Shown: positions 37,632 to 46,388 of the stretch, one piece after another
How the letters are laid out: each line of letters starts with the position of its first letter
Numbering within the stretch: position 1 is the first letter of the stretch
Assembly (NCBI RefSeq): GCF_040253635.1
Contig: NZ_JBEJGX010000003.1
Coordinates: 4,613,501-4,677,500 of the forward strand
Direction of reading: 5' to 3'
Length of the DNA: 64,000 nt
From: Streptomyces sp. Edi2
GTDB taxonomy: Bacteria; Actinomycetota; Actinomycetes; Streptomycetales; Streptomycetaceae
The notes under the pieces: model-generated
What the model saw: only the letters and a program-made list of their open reading frames with translations
The model's database searches: none
What the model was told of the DNA's origin: nothing
Position numbers and translations under genes: made by a program

Positions 37632-38494
37632 GCTGCCCTCTCCTCCTGCCGGTGCCGCACATGCGGCACATGGTCGTCCAGCCAAAAGGCGCTTTCCTGC
37701 GGGTCCTTGGAGTCCGTGACGACCAGGATCTCCTCGAATTTCGCGCCCGTTCCCCGGAACCCGAGGTGGGGTTCGACCGCCCACAGGCCCGGCTGCGGAG
37801 GGTGGTCGGAGAAGGCGTAGGGGCTCCACAGCGGGGACCAGCCGTCACGGTGGCCGTGCAGTGCATCGGAGGCGAGGCCCTTGAGGGACTGGATGCCGAA
37901 CCCGAAGAGGGTGGGCGACCAGCGGCGCCGGCGGACCCGGTCGATCTTGTGCGCGATGACGCCGAAGGGGTAGGCGCGGTGGCGGTTGGTGTAGCCCTGC
38001 CGCACCATCAGCCGGTCGACGTCCTCGTAGATCTCCCGCAGCGAGCGCCCCTCGCGCACCTCGTGCAGGATCAGCCGCCGGTGCGCTCCGAGGTCGGTGA
38101 GCAGCCGGTCGTGCACGGGGTTGAGCCCGAGGCAGCCGGAGGAGCCGATGTCGGCCGTGAAGCTCCGATGCACCGGCGCCATGTCGAGGATGAAGGCCAT
38201 CCCCGGCTCCAGCTGGCGGCGGGTGGGGAAGAACTGCAGCGGCAGGCGGAAGTTGACGAAGGCGGTGCGGTCGCCGAACCATGCGAACGGCAGATGGAAC
38301 CAGTCCCGCACCCCGCGCTCGCGCAGCCACTCACGCTGCATCCGCGCCGCCTCCCGCTCGGTGACCCCGGGCCTGAGCTGGGCGGCCACCGCCTCGGCGC
38401 AGGTGTACGCGAGCCGCTGGACCTCTCTGAACCCCCTGAGCTCGGCGGTGAGTTCTCCGGCTCCTGGTGAGGTCGCCGGGGTGGCTGAGGCCAT
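37628..38494 (-). CDS. M24-family metallopeptidase (creatinase/aminopeptidase P fold)
   Basis: The 288-residue protein has the pita-bread metal ligands: Asp in FILDMAPVH, Asp in FTADIGSSG, His in IAHKID, Glu in AVEPHLG and Glu in FEEILVVT. All five positions look occupied. Members cleave peptide bonds next to proline or act on creatine-like substrates. The short length fits the single-domain type. It is coupled to the hydrolase-SDR gene, an association I cannot explain, and divergent from the first ABC ATPase. Confidence 0.85.
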   Translation of the reverse strand: MASATPATSPGAGELTAELRGFREVQRLAYTCAEAVAAQLRPGVTEREAARMQREWLRERGVRDWFHLPFAWFGDRTAFVNFRLPLQFFPTRRQLEPGMAFILDMAPVHRSFTADIGSSGCLGLNPVHDRLLTDLGAHRRLILHEVREGRSLREIYEDVDRLMVRQGYTNRHRAYPFGVIAHKIDRVRRRRWSPTLFGFGIQSLKGLASDALHGHRDGWSPLWSPYAFSDHPPQPGLWAVEPHLGFRGTGAKFEEILVVTDSKDPQESAFWLDDHVPHVRHRQEERAA

Positions 38495-38734
38495 CGTCAA
38501 CCGTCCGTCCGTGAGCGGTGCATCGCGGTACGCGTCCGTAACTTGACACTGACGAATGTGACAATGGCCGGCGGCCGCGTCAAGGGGGCCGTCGGGTAAG
38601 CGTCGCAACCCGGATGCCATGGCCTCTCGGAGCAGGAGACCCCTACGGGCACGTAATACCGCAGGGGGAGACGCATCCCACCGTCTGGTCTGACGACTGG
38701 TGTGGCCGGCGCCACTACCGTCGAGGACGTGACT

Positions 38735-39757
38735 GTGATCGTGACCGAAAGCCTGAGCAAGCGGTACCCGCGGGTGACCGCGTTGGACCGGCTCTCCCTT
38801 GACATCGCCCCCGGCGTAACGGGCCTGGTGGGCGCCAACGGTGCCGGCAAGTCCACCCTGATCAAGATCCTTCTCGGACTGGCCCCGGCCACCGAAGGGA
38901 CCGCGCAGGTCCTCGGCCTGGACGTGACCAAGGACGGCGGCACCATCCGTGAGCGGGTCGGCTATATGCCCGAGCACGACTGCCTGCCGCCGGACGTCTC
39001 GGCCACGGAATTCGTCGTGCACATGGCCCGGATGTCCGGACTGCCGCCGGCCGCCGCCCGTGAGCGCACCGCGGACACCCTGCGCCACGTCGGCCTCTAC
39101 GAGGAGCGTTACCGCCCCATCGGCGGCTACTCCACGGGCATGAAGCAGCGGGTGAAGCTGGCCCAGGCGCTGGTCCACGACCCGCAGCTGGTGTTCCTCG
39201 ACGAGCCCACCAACGGCCTCGACCCCGCCGGGCGGGACGAGATGCTCGGCCTGATCCGGCGCGTTCACGCCGATTTCGGGATCTCCGTCCTGGTGACCTC
39301 CCACCTTCTCGGTGAGCTGGAGCGGACCTGTGATCATGTCGTCGTCATCGACGGCGGAAAACTGCTGCGCTCCTCCTCGACCGATGAGTTCACGCAGGTC
39401 ACGGCCTCGCTGGCGGTCGAAGTCACAGACACCGACGCCCATCCGGACGGCACCGCGGCGCTGCGCGCGGCCCTGGCCGCCGCCGGAGCCGCCGTCACCA
39501 CCGGCGCCGCCGGCTCGGAAAGCCTCGCCTCCGCCGGCCACCTCCTGTATGTCGAGGCGGCCGGGGAGGAGACCTACGACCTGGTGCGGGACACCGTCGC
39601 CGGACTCGGGCTCGGCCTGATCCGGATGGAACAGCGCCGGCACCGGATCGCCGAGGTCTTCCGCGATGCGGACGCGGCGCACGACACCCCCGCCACCGCA
39701 GGCGCCCCGAGCGCCCCGTATGCCACCCAGGACGGAGGCGCCCACGATGTCGCCTGA
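38735..39757 (+). CDS. ABC transporter ATP-binding protein (export type), first pair
   Basis: The 340-residue ATPase has Walker A GANGAGKST, signature YSTGMKQRVKLAQAL, Walker B LVFLDEPTNGLDPAG and the switch His in VTSHLL. About 100 extra C-terminal residues with an Ala-rich region follow, typical of Streptomyces ABC-2 exporters. I chose the GTG giving MIVTESLSKRYP because GAGGAC lies ahead at proper spacing. It overlaps the permease by 11 bases. Confidence 0.9.
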   Translation: MIVTESLSKRYPRVTALDRLSLDIAPGVTGLVGANGAGKSTLIKILLGLAPATEGTAQVLGLDVTKDGGTIRERVGYMPEHDCLPPDVSATEFVVHMARMSGLPPAAARERTADTLRHVGLYEERYRPIGGYSTGMKQRVKLAQALVHDPQLVFLDEPTNGLDPAGRDEMLGLIRRVHADFGISVLVTSHLLGELERTCDHVVVIDGGKLLRSSSTDEFTQVTASLAVEVTDTDAHPDGTAALRAALAAAGAAVTTGAAGSESLASAGHLLYVEAAGEETYDLVRDTVAGLGLGLIRMEQRRHRIAEVFRDADAAHDTPATAGAPSAPYATQDGGAHDVA

Positions 39758-40688
39758 GCCCAAGACATCCGCGTCCGCGGCATCCGCGTCCGCGACGTCC
39801 GCATCCGCCGCGCCGGGCGGCGCCTATATCCACAACATCGGCTACCGCCACTACGACGGCCCCCGCCTGGGCCGCGCCTACGCCCGGCGGTCGCTCTTCT
39901 CGCAGAGCCTGCGCGGTTCCTACGGTCTGGGCCGCTCGGCCAAGAGCAAGGTGCTGCCGATGCTGCTCTTCGCGGTGATGTGCCTGCCCGCCGCGATCAT
40001 GGTCGCGGTGGCGGTGTTCACCAAGGCCGCGAGCCTCCCGGTCGGCTACTCCAGCTACGCCGTCTACCTCCAGGCCGTCATCGGCCTCTATCTGGCCTCC
40101 CAGGCCCCGCAGTCGGTCTCGCGCGATCTGCGCTTCAAGTCCATACCGCTGTACTTCTCCCGCCCCATCGAGCGCAGCGACTATGTGACATCGAAGTTCG
40201 CGGCGATGGCCGGCGCTCTGCTGATCCTCACCGGCGCCCCGCTGCTGGTCCTCTACGTCGGCGCGCTGCTGGCCAAGCTGGACTTCGCCGACCAGACCAA
40301 GGGGCTGGCCCAGGGACTGGTCACCGTGGTGCTGCTCTCGCTGCTGTTCGCCGGGATAGGCCTGGTCGTCTCCGCGGTCACGCCCCGCCGTGGCTTCGGT
40401 GTCGCCGCCGTGATCGCCGTCCTCACCATTCCGTACGGTGCGGTGAGCGCCGTCCAGGGCATCGCCTTCAATCAGGGCAACGAGGGCGCCGTGGAGTGGC
40501 TGGGGCTGTTCTCCCCCATCACGCTGATCGACGGTGTGCAGTCGGCCTTCCTCGGCGGCACCAGCTCTTTCCCCAACGGCGTGGTGCCGTCGACCGGTGC
40601 CGGATTCGTCTATCTCCTCGTCACCCTGACCGTCATCGCCGGCTGCTACGCCCTGCTGATGGGCCGCTACCGGAAGGCCGGACTGTGA
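39747..40688 (+). CDS. ABC-2-type membrane protein, first pair
   Basis: The 313-residue permease has a Ser/Ala-rich start (SASAASASATSASA), a cytoplasmic segment IGYRHYDGPRLGRAYARRS, and six membrane helices. GGACGGAGG precedes the ATG, which lies within the end of the ATPase gene. It forms an exporter with that ATPase; the cargo is unknown. Confidence 0.88.
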   Translation: MSPEPKTSASAASASATSASAAPGGAYIHNIGYRHYDGPRLGRAYARRSLFSQSLRGSYGLGRSAKSKVLPMLLFAVMCLPAAIMVAVAVFTKAASLPVGYSSYAVYLQAVIGLYLASQAPQSVSRDLRFKSIPLYFSRPIERSDYVTSKFAAMAGALLILTGAPLLVLYVGALLAKLDFADQTKGLAQGLVTVVLLSLLFAGIGLVVSAVTPRRGFGVAAVIAVLTIPYGAVSAVQGIAFNQGNEGAVEWLGLFSPITLIDGVQSAFLGGTSSFPNGVVPSTGAGFVYLLVTLTVIAGCYALLMGRYRKAGL

Positions 40689-40764
40689 CCGCCCCAGGCC
40701 GCCGGCTCCCGCCGGCCGGCGTCCCCGGTCCGACCACCACCCTCCTAAGGAATGGGCTGCGCCC

Positions 40765-41676
40765 ATGAGCACTCTCACCATCGACCATGTCTCGCGCTGG
40801 TTCGGCAACGTCGTCGCCGTCAACGACATCACGATGACCATCGGTCCCGGCGTGACCGGCCTGCTCGGCCCCAACGGCGCGGGCAAGTCCACGCTCATCA
40901 ACATGATGGGTGGCTTCCTCGCGCCCTCCAACGGCTCGGTCGCCCTCGACGGGACCACGATCTGGCGCAACGCCGGTATCTACCGCCACATCGGCATCGT
41001 CCCGGAGCGCGAGGCGATGTACGACTTCCTCACGGGGCGCGAATTCGTCCTCGCCAACGCGGAGTTGCACGGACTCGGCCGGGCGGAGGCGGCCAGGGCG
41101 CTGGCCACCGTCGAGATGGAGTACGCCCAGGACCGCAAGATCTCGACGTACAGCAAGGGCATGCGGCAGCGCGTGAAGATGGCTTCCGCGCTGGTCCACG
41201 ACCCGTCCGTGCTGCTGCTCGACGAGCCGTTCAACGGTATGGACCCCCGCCAGCGGATGCAGCTGATGGAGCTGCTGCGGCGGATGGGCGACCAGGGCCG
41301 CACGGTCCTGTTCTCCTCACACATCCTCGAAGAGGTCGAACAACTCGCCTCGCACATCGAGGTGGTGGTGGCCGGACGGCATGCCGCGTCCGGTGACTTC
41401 CGCAAGATCCGCCGCCTGATGACGGACCGCCCGCACCGCTATCTGGTCCGGTCCGACAACGACCGGGCACTGGCCGGTGCGCTGATCGCCGACCCCTCGA
41501 CGGCCGGCATCGAGGTGGACCTCGCCGAAGGCGCGCTGCGCATCCAGGCGGTCGACTTCAGCCGCTTCACCGAACTCCTGCCGCGGGTCGCCCGCGACCA
41601 CGGCATCCGCCTCCTGACGGTCTCGCCCTCCGACGAGTCGCTGGAATCCGTCTTCTCCTACCTCGTAGCGGCCTGA
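40765..41676 (+). CDS. ABC transporter ATP-binding protein (export type), second pair
   Basis: The 303-residue ATPase has GPNGAGKST, YSKGMRQRVKMASAL, LLLDEPFNGMDPRQ and SSHILEEV. It is a paralogue of the first ATPase, about 1 kb downstream of it, and probably partners the next permease. The four genes read in one direction with short gaps, so they likely form one operon with two related exporters or a heteromeric one. Confidence 0.9.
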   Translation: MSTLTIDHVSRWFGNVVAVNDITMTIGPGVTGLLGPNGAGKSTLINMMGGFLAPSNGSVALDGTTIWRNAGIYRHIGIVPEREAMYDFLTGREFVLANAELHGLGRAEAARALATVEMEYAQDRKISTYSKGMRQRVKMASALVHDPSVLLLDEPFNGMDPRQRMQLMELLRRMGDQGRTVLFSSHILEEVEQLASHIEVVVAGRHAASGDFRKIRRLMTDRPHRYLVRSDNDRALAGALIADPSTAGIEVDLAEGALRIQAVDFSRFTELLPRVARDHGIRLLTVSPSDESLESVFSYLVAA

Positions 41677-41699
41677 GGCCCTGAAAGGAGCCCTGACGC

Positions 41700-42476
41700 A
41701 TGTCCACGACCACTCCGACGGCCCCCGCCGCGCCCCCCGGTGCGCCCAAGGCCGCACTCTTCCACCCGACCGTTGCCCGGCTCACCTACCGCGCCCTGCT
41801 CGGCCGGCGCCGGGCCCTGATCCTCTTCGCGCTGCCCACCCTGCTGGTGGCGCTCGCGGTGGCCGTCCGGGTGCTGACCGGCGCCGATGACTCCACCGCC
41901 GGCGGCATCCTCGGCGGCTTCGCGCTGGGCACGATGGTGCCGCTGATCGGCGTCATCGCCGGTACGGGCGCGATCGGCCCGGAGATCGACGACGGCTCGG
42001 TGGTCTATCTCCTCGCCAAGCCGGTGTCCCGGCCGACGATCATCTTCACCAAACTCCTGGTCGCGATAGGCGTCACGGTCGCCTTCTCCGCCCTTCCCGT
42101 GCTGCTCGCCGGCTTCCTCCTCAACGGCAACAGCCAGCAGATGGCCGTGGGATACGCCGTGGCGGCGGCCGTCGCGTCGGTCGCCTACAGCGCCCTCTTC
42201 CTCCTCTTCGGCACGATCACCCGGCACGCCGTCGTGTTCGGCCTGGTCTACGCCCTGGTCTGGGAGGCGCTGGTCGGCACCCTCATCCCGGGCGCGAAGA
42301 CGCTCAGCGTCCAGCAGTGGGCGCTGGCGGTCGGCCAGAAGGCAGCCGCGGAGGGTGCCATCGTCTCTGATGTGCAACTCCCGCTCGCCATCAGTCTGTT
42401 GACCGCCCTCACGGTCGCCGCCACCTGGTTTGCCGCCCGCCGCCTGAAGGCGCTCACTCTGGCCGGCGAGGAGTAA
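41700..42476 (+). CDS. ABC-2-type membrane protein, second pair
   Basis: The 258-residue permease has six hydrophobic helices and the EIDDGSVVYLLAKPVSRPTI segment common to ABC-2 subunits. AAAGGAG lies nine bases before the ATG. It is the last gene of the four-gene cluster; the downstream 131 bases lead to a convergent gene. Confidence 0.88.
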   Translation: MSTTTPTAPAAPPGAPKAALFHPTVARLTYRALLGRRRALILFALPTLLVALAVAVRVLTGADDSTAGGILGGFALGTMVPLIGVIAGTGAIGPEIDDGSVVYLLAKPVSRPTIIFTKLLVAIGVTVAFSALPVLLAGFLLNGNSQQMAVGYAVAAAVASVAYSALFLLFGTITRHAVVFGLVYALVWEALVGTLIPGAKTLSVQQWALAVGQKAAAEGAIVSDVQLPLAISLLTALTVAATWFAARRLKALTLAGEE

Positions 42477-42607
42477 CGAGGAGCAACGGGGTAGCGAGGA
42501 GTGACGACGTCCGGGCGTGGCGCGGGTGGAGGGGCAGCGTGAAGGGGACGGCAGTCGCGGAGGGGGCTGCGCGCAGGGCGGGGGCTCCGGGCACGGAGGC
42601 GACGCCC

Positions 42608-43474
42608 CTAAGCCCCGCCGGCACCACCGCCACCACCGGCCCCGCTGTCACCAGCCCCGCCGTCACCGCCCCCCGCAGCGCTCGCCTGCCGGCCGTTGAA
42701 CTCCCGGACGTTGCGGAGATGTTCCTGGTAGTCGGCGGTGAAGCGGGTGTCGCCCGGTTTGACAGTGACGAAGTAGAGCCAGTTACCCGTGGGCGGCGCG
42801 CCGGCCGCCTTCAGCGCGTCGGCCCCGGGATTGTCGATCGGCGTCGGCGGCAGGCCCGGGTAGCGGTAGGTGTTGTACGGGCTCTTGGTCCTGGTGTCGG
42901 CGTGGCTGGTCTGGAGGGTGCTGCGGCCCAGCGTGTAGTTGATCGTCGAGTCCATCTGCAGCGGCATATGGTGCGCAAGCCGGTTGGCGATGACCCGGGC
43001 GACCTTGCCCATATCGGCCGGCCGGTCCGCCTCGGCCTGCACGATGCTGGCGATGACGAGCGTCCGGTAGGAGGTGACCCCGTCGGCGGCGAGCCGCTGC
43101 TTGGCGGTTTTGACCATGTAGCCGAGCAGCGACGCCGGGGTGGTGTCCGAGTCGAAGGGGTAGGTCGCCGGGAAGAGATAGCCCTCGGGGTTGCCTTTCG
43201 CCTCGGCCGGCAGGCCCAGATGTGCGCTCTTGGCGGCCTTCGCGGTGGACCCGGCCGGACGGTGCAGGGCCTTGTCGGCGGCCGCGTAGACCTGCGAGGC
43301 CCGCTCCCCCTCCGGGACGGTCAGCGTCTGCCCGGGCCGCAGCCCGCGCAGCAGCCTCGGCACCAGCAGAAGGGCAAGGACGACCAGCACGCACAGCACC
43401 GCTACGAGGATGAGCCGGCCGGCGCGGGAGAGCCGCGGTCCTGACCGGCGAACGGTGCGCTCCACATCGCTCAT
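42608..43474 (-). CDS. MltG-like endolytic transglycosylase
   Basis: The 288-residue protein has an N-terminal membrane anchor (residues 20-43), the catalytic glutamate in IASIVQAEADRPADM, and LQMDSTINYTLG and NTYRYPGLPPTPIDNPG, the conserved C-terminal signature. MltG cuts nascent peptidoglycan in the periplasmic space. It is shorter than the main actinobacterial MltG, which usually sits near aroE, so this may be a paralogue. The C-terminus ends in Gly repeats (GGAGDSGAGGGGGAGGA). Confidence 0.87.
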   Translation of the reverse strand: MSDVERTVRRSGPRLSRAGRLILVAVLCVLVVLALLLVPRLLRGLRPGQTLTVPEGERASQVYAAADKALHRPAGSTAKAAKSAHLGLPAEAKGNPEGYLFPATYPFDSDTTPASLLGYMVKTAKQRLAADGVTSYRTLVIASIVQAEADRPADMGKVARVIANRLAHHMPLQMDSTINYTLGRSTLQTSHADTRTKSPYNTYRYPGLPPTPIDNPGADALKAAGAPPTGNWLYFVTVKPGDTRFTADYQEHLRNVREFNGRQASAAGGGDGGAGDSGAGGGGGAGGA

Positions 43475-43848
43475 GGGGGCACGGTAGGCGAGACCGAAGG
43501 GGCGCGAGGCGGCTGATCCCCGGATCTCCCCCGACCGGGGAGATCATTCACCGGCTCGCCATCCACCGGCCACACCCCGGCCGGTCACGGGGCGGAGGCC
43601 GGCCACCCCGGCCGCCGCGTCAGCCTGACGGGCGGCCCTGCCCCAGCCCGCCCGGCGCACCCTCCTCAGCCCCGCCGGTCCGCCGGGCGCCCGTCGGTCC
43701 CTGCCTCAGCTCCTGACGACCCTGCCCCGGTCGGCCAGGACCTGGTCCGCCACGAACCCGGCCCGCCAACCACCCCGGCTCGCCACGACCCCGGGCCTGC
43801 TCCTGAGCGCCCCGGGCCGCTGCCCTTCACGCCCCCGCCCCGCCTTCC
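43475..43848. other. Intergenic region, no gene seen
   Basis: There are 374 bases between two same-strand genes. The region is very GC-rich with inverted repeats around CCGGCCACACCCCGGCCGG; I see no gene or clear promoter. Confidence 0.5.
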
Positions 43849-45135
43849 TCAGCGGACGGCCGGCGTTCCGATCCGCTGGTCCCGGCCCGCGCCCATGCCC
43901 ACCAGGGACAGTCCGGCGCAGACGGCGATCAGCAGCAGGAGGGGGACGGTCCAGCCGCGGGTGGCCTGGTGGACGGCCCCCAGGACGAGCGGGCCGGCGG
44001 CCGCCAGAAGGTACCCGCCGGTCTGGGCCATACCGGAGAGGCGCGCAGCGGTGTGGGCATCGCCGGAGCGCAGCACCATCATCGTCAGGGCCAGGCCGAG
44101 CGCACCGCCCTGCCCGACGCCGAGGAGCGCCGCCCACAGCCAGGCGCCCGCCACCGGCGCCAGCAGCAGTCCGCCGATGCCGCAGGCCATCAGCGCGGAT
44201 ACGGCCACCGCCAGCAGCCGCTGCCGCCGCATCCGCCCCGCGAGCACCGGCACGATGAACGATCCGGCCATCTGCAGCAGCGTGCTGAAGGCGAAGACCA
44301 GGCCCGCCTCGCCCTTGCCCATGCCGTGGTCGGTGAAGATCGTCGGCATCCAGGCGATGCTCACGTACGCGATCAGCGACTGCGACCCCATGAAGAGCGT
44401 GACCTGCCAGGCCAGCGGGGAACGGCTCAGCTTCGGCCCGTCCTCGCCGGCGTGCCGGGGGGCGGCCGCGGCCGCACCGTGGCGGGTGCCGCGCCGGGCC
44501 ATGAGCGTCTGCGGAATCCAGACGACCGCAGCGACGGCGGCCGGCAGCGACCAGGAGACCAGCGCCCCCTGCCAGCTGCCGAGCGCGTTCTCCAGCGGGA
44601 CCGCGGAGGCGGCCGAGACGGTCGCGCCCAGGATCATCGCGGTCGAGTACAGCGCCGTCATCCCCGCGGCCCGCTCCGGGAAGTCCCGCTTGACCAGGCC
44701 CGGCATCAGCACATTCAGCAGGGCTATGGAGGTGCCGACCACGGCACACCCGGCGAACAGCGCGACCACCGGCGGGGCGATCCGCAGCACGATGCCCCCG
44801 CACAGGGCCACCAGTGCCCCGCACAGCGCCGCCTCCGTGCCCCAACGGCGTGCCAGCTTCGGTGCCACGAGCGAACCGAGGCCCATGAAGATCAGCGGGA
44901 TCGTCGTCACCAGGCTGCTGGCCGTCGCGGTCAGCCGGAAGTGCCGGCCGATCTCGCCGAGCAACGGCGAGACCCCGGCCAGCGCCGCCCGCATATTGAC
45001 CGCGGCAAGAACGATTCCGGCCATGATCAGGGCCGGGTGGGCTCGCAGACGCCGACGGGCCGCGGCGACCGGCGGTGCCGCGACCAGATCCTCCTCAGCG
45101 TCGATCAAGGTTGCTTCGGAGCTGGTCCCTGCCAT
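43849..45135 (-). CDS. CynX/NimT-type MFS transporter
   Basis: The 428-residue, 12-helix MFS protein has ALIMAGIVLAAVNMRAALAGVSPLLGEI at the first helix, the pattern of the CynX/NimT cyanate and nitroimidazole transporter group, and MGLGSLVAPKLARRWG in loop 2-3. It probably exports or imports a small anion. It lies downstream of a FadR/GntR regulator on the same strand, separated by a repeat array. No strong ribosome-binding site precedes the ATG. Confidence 0.88.
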   Translation of the reverse strand: MAGTSSEATLIDAEEDLVAAPPVAAARRRLRAHPALIMAGIVLAAVNMRAALAGVSPLLGEIGRHFRLTATASSLVTTIPLIFMGLGSLVAPKLARRWGTEAALCGALVALCGGIVLRIAPPVVALFAGCAVVGTSIALLNVLMPGLVKRDFPERAAGMTALYSTAMILGATVSAASAVPLENALGSWQGALVSWSLPAAVAAVVWIPQTLMARRGTRHGAAAAAPRHAGEDGPKLSRSPLAWQVTLFMGSQSLIAYVSIAWMPTIFTDHGMGKGEAGLVFAFSTLLQMAGSFIVPVLAGRMRRQRLLAVAVSALMACGIGGLLLAPVAGAWLWAALLGVGQGGALGLALTMMVLRSGDAHTAARLSGMAQTGGYLLAAAGPLVLGAVHQATRGWTVPLLLLIAVCAGLSLVGMGAGRDQRIGTPAVR

Positions 45136-45157
45136 ACGTGCGTACCTCGCCAAGGGT

Positions 45158-45290
45158 GGTGTGCGGTCGGGGAAGAGAGCGGTGTGCGTTCGGGGAAAGG
45201 AGTGGTGTGCGTCCGCGGAAGAGAACGTCCGCGGAAGAGAACGTTCGCGGAAGAGAACGTTCGCGGAAGGGAAAGTCCGCAGACGAGAAA
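45158..45290. repeat. Compound minisatellite: three 23-bp units then five 16-bp units
   Basis: Units of 23 bp start at 45158, 45181 and 45204 (first unit GGTGTGCGGTCGGGGAAGAG, then AGC). Units of 16 bp start at 45211, 45227, 45243, 45259 and 45275 (first unit GTCCGCGGAAGAGAAC). The last 16 bases of the third 23-bp unit are the first 16-bp unit, so the arrays grow out of each other. It lies in the 208-base gap between the GntR and MFS genes. Confidence 0.92.
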
Positions 45291-45343
45291 GAAGAGAGGG
45301 GAACTGGAGGCGGTAATCGGCATATCGGAAGCGGGCGAGGGTG

Positions 45344-46054
45344 TCAGCGGCCGGCCAGCAGGTTCTCCACGGCCCGCTTCGGCTTCTCCAGCAATGCGCG
45401 GATGGCCTGCTGAGCGGCCTCCGGGTCGCCCGCCGCGATCGCGTCCAGGACCGCGGCATGATCGCCGTGCACGATCTTCGGCATCGCCCGGTCGCCGAGA
45501 GCGTTGACCAGCGTTTCCCGTACCGAGCTGCTGAACCAGCCGTAGGTGGCCGTCAGCGCGGTGTTGTGCGCGGCCTCGACGACGGCCTTGTGGAAGGCGA
45601 TGTCGTGATCGGCGTAGAGCTCCAGGCTGTCGGCATCGGGCTGCCCCTCCGCGTCCGCCAGCTCGGCCTGAGCGTCCAGGGCCGCCCTCATCCGCTCCAG
45701 ATCGGCGGGCAGATGGCGGAGCGCGGCCAGTCGGGCCGCTTCCGCCTCCAGGGCGATGCGCAGCTCCAGTACGTCACGGATTCCGGCCCGCTGGACGCCG
45801 CGCATGACGTCGCCCGGGTCGGTGGTGGAGACGACGAAGGTGCCTTCGCCCTGCCGGGAACGCAGCATCCCGGCGTGTACGAGCACCCGTACCGCCTCGC
45901 GGATGGTGTTACGGCCGACCTGGAGCTGTTCGGCGAGCGCATGCTCGGTGGGGATCCGGGACCCCACCTGCCACTCCCCGGCCGTCAGTTGGGACCGCAG
46001 GGCGTCGACGACGGTGTCCACCAGGGACTGCCGTCCCGCTGCCTGTAGTGCCAT
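45344..46054 (-). CDS. FadR/GntR-family transcriptional regulator
   Basis: The 236-residue protein has a GntR winged helix (SLVDTVVDALRSQLTAGEW, then RIPTEHALAEQLQVGRNTIREAVRVLVHAGML) and a FadR-type all-helical FCD ligand domain with metal-binding histidines (DHDIAFHKAVVEAAH). It likely controls the downstream transporter gene. The start is set at MALQAAGRQS. A CATCCTACAACTGATG inverted repeat lies about 65 bases upstream and could be its operator. Confidence 0.9.
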   Translation of the reverse strand: MALQAAGRQSLVDTVVDALRSQLTAGEWQVGSRIPTEHALAEQLQVGRNTIREAVRVLVHAGMLRSRQGEGTFVVSTTDPGDVMRGVQRAGIRDVLELRIALEAEAARLAALRHLPADLERMRAALDAQAELADAEGQPDADSLELYADHDIAFHKAVVEAAHNTALTATYGWFSSSVRETLVNALGDRAMPKIVHGDHAAVLDAIAAGDPEAAQQAIRALLEKPKRAVENLLAGR

Positions 46055-46388
46055 GCCCGATCCGATCCGATCCAATGCGATTCGATCTGCTCCGGGTCTG
46101 ATCTGCGGCTTGCCCGGTCATCCTACAACTGATGTGTTCACGATACACGGAAGCGGTGGGAGGCAGGCGAGGGGGAGGGAGGTGAGGCAGGCGGGGGAGG
46201 TGAGGGAATCCGAGGAGTGCGACCGCCGGGAGGCCCACCGGGAAGGGGCCCACCGGGAAGGAGCCCACCGGGAAGGGGCGCACCGAAGGGCCCGCCGACC
46301 GCCCGCGGGAGGCGGGGCCGCGGCGCGGCGGCCCCCCGCGGCCCCCCGGCGGACCTCCCGGCGGGCCGAGCGGCGGCCCCTCCCGGCA
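46055..46388. other. Intergenic region with 15-bp tandem repeat
   Basis: There are 334 bases between same-strand genes. At 46233-46290 the unit GCCCACCGGGAAGGG is repeated about four times; the following 90 bases are almost pure G and C with a strong potential hairpin. No gene is seen. Confidence 0.7.

Noticed and set aside
37412..37719. Separate Gly/Pro-rich gene at the hydrolase-SDR start
   Set aside because: These frames are alternative readings of the low-complexity leader; the GTG-started fusion frame continues into clear domains.
45211..45290. CRISPR array
   Set aside because: The units are directly tandem with no spacers and no cas genes are near.
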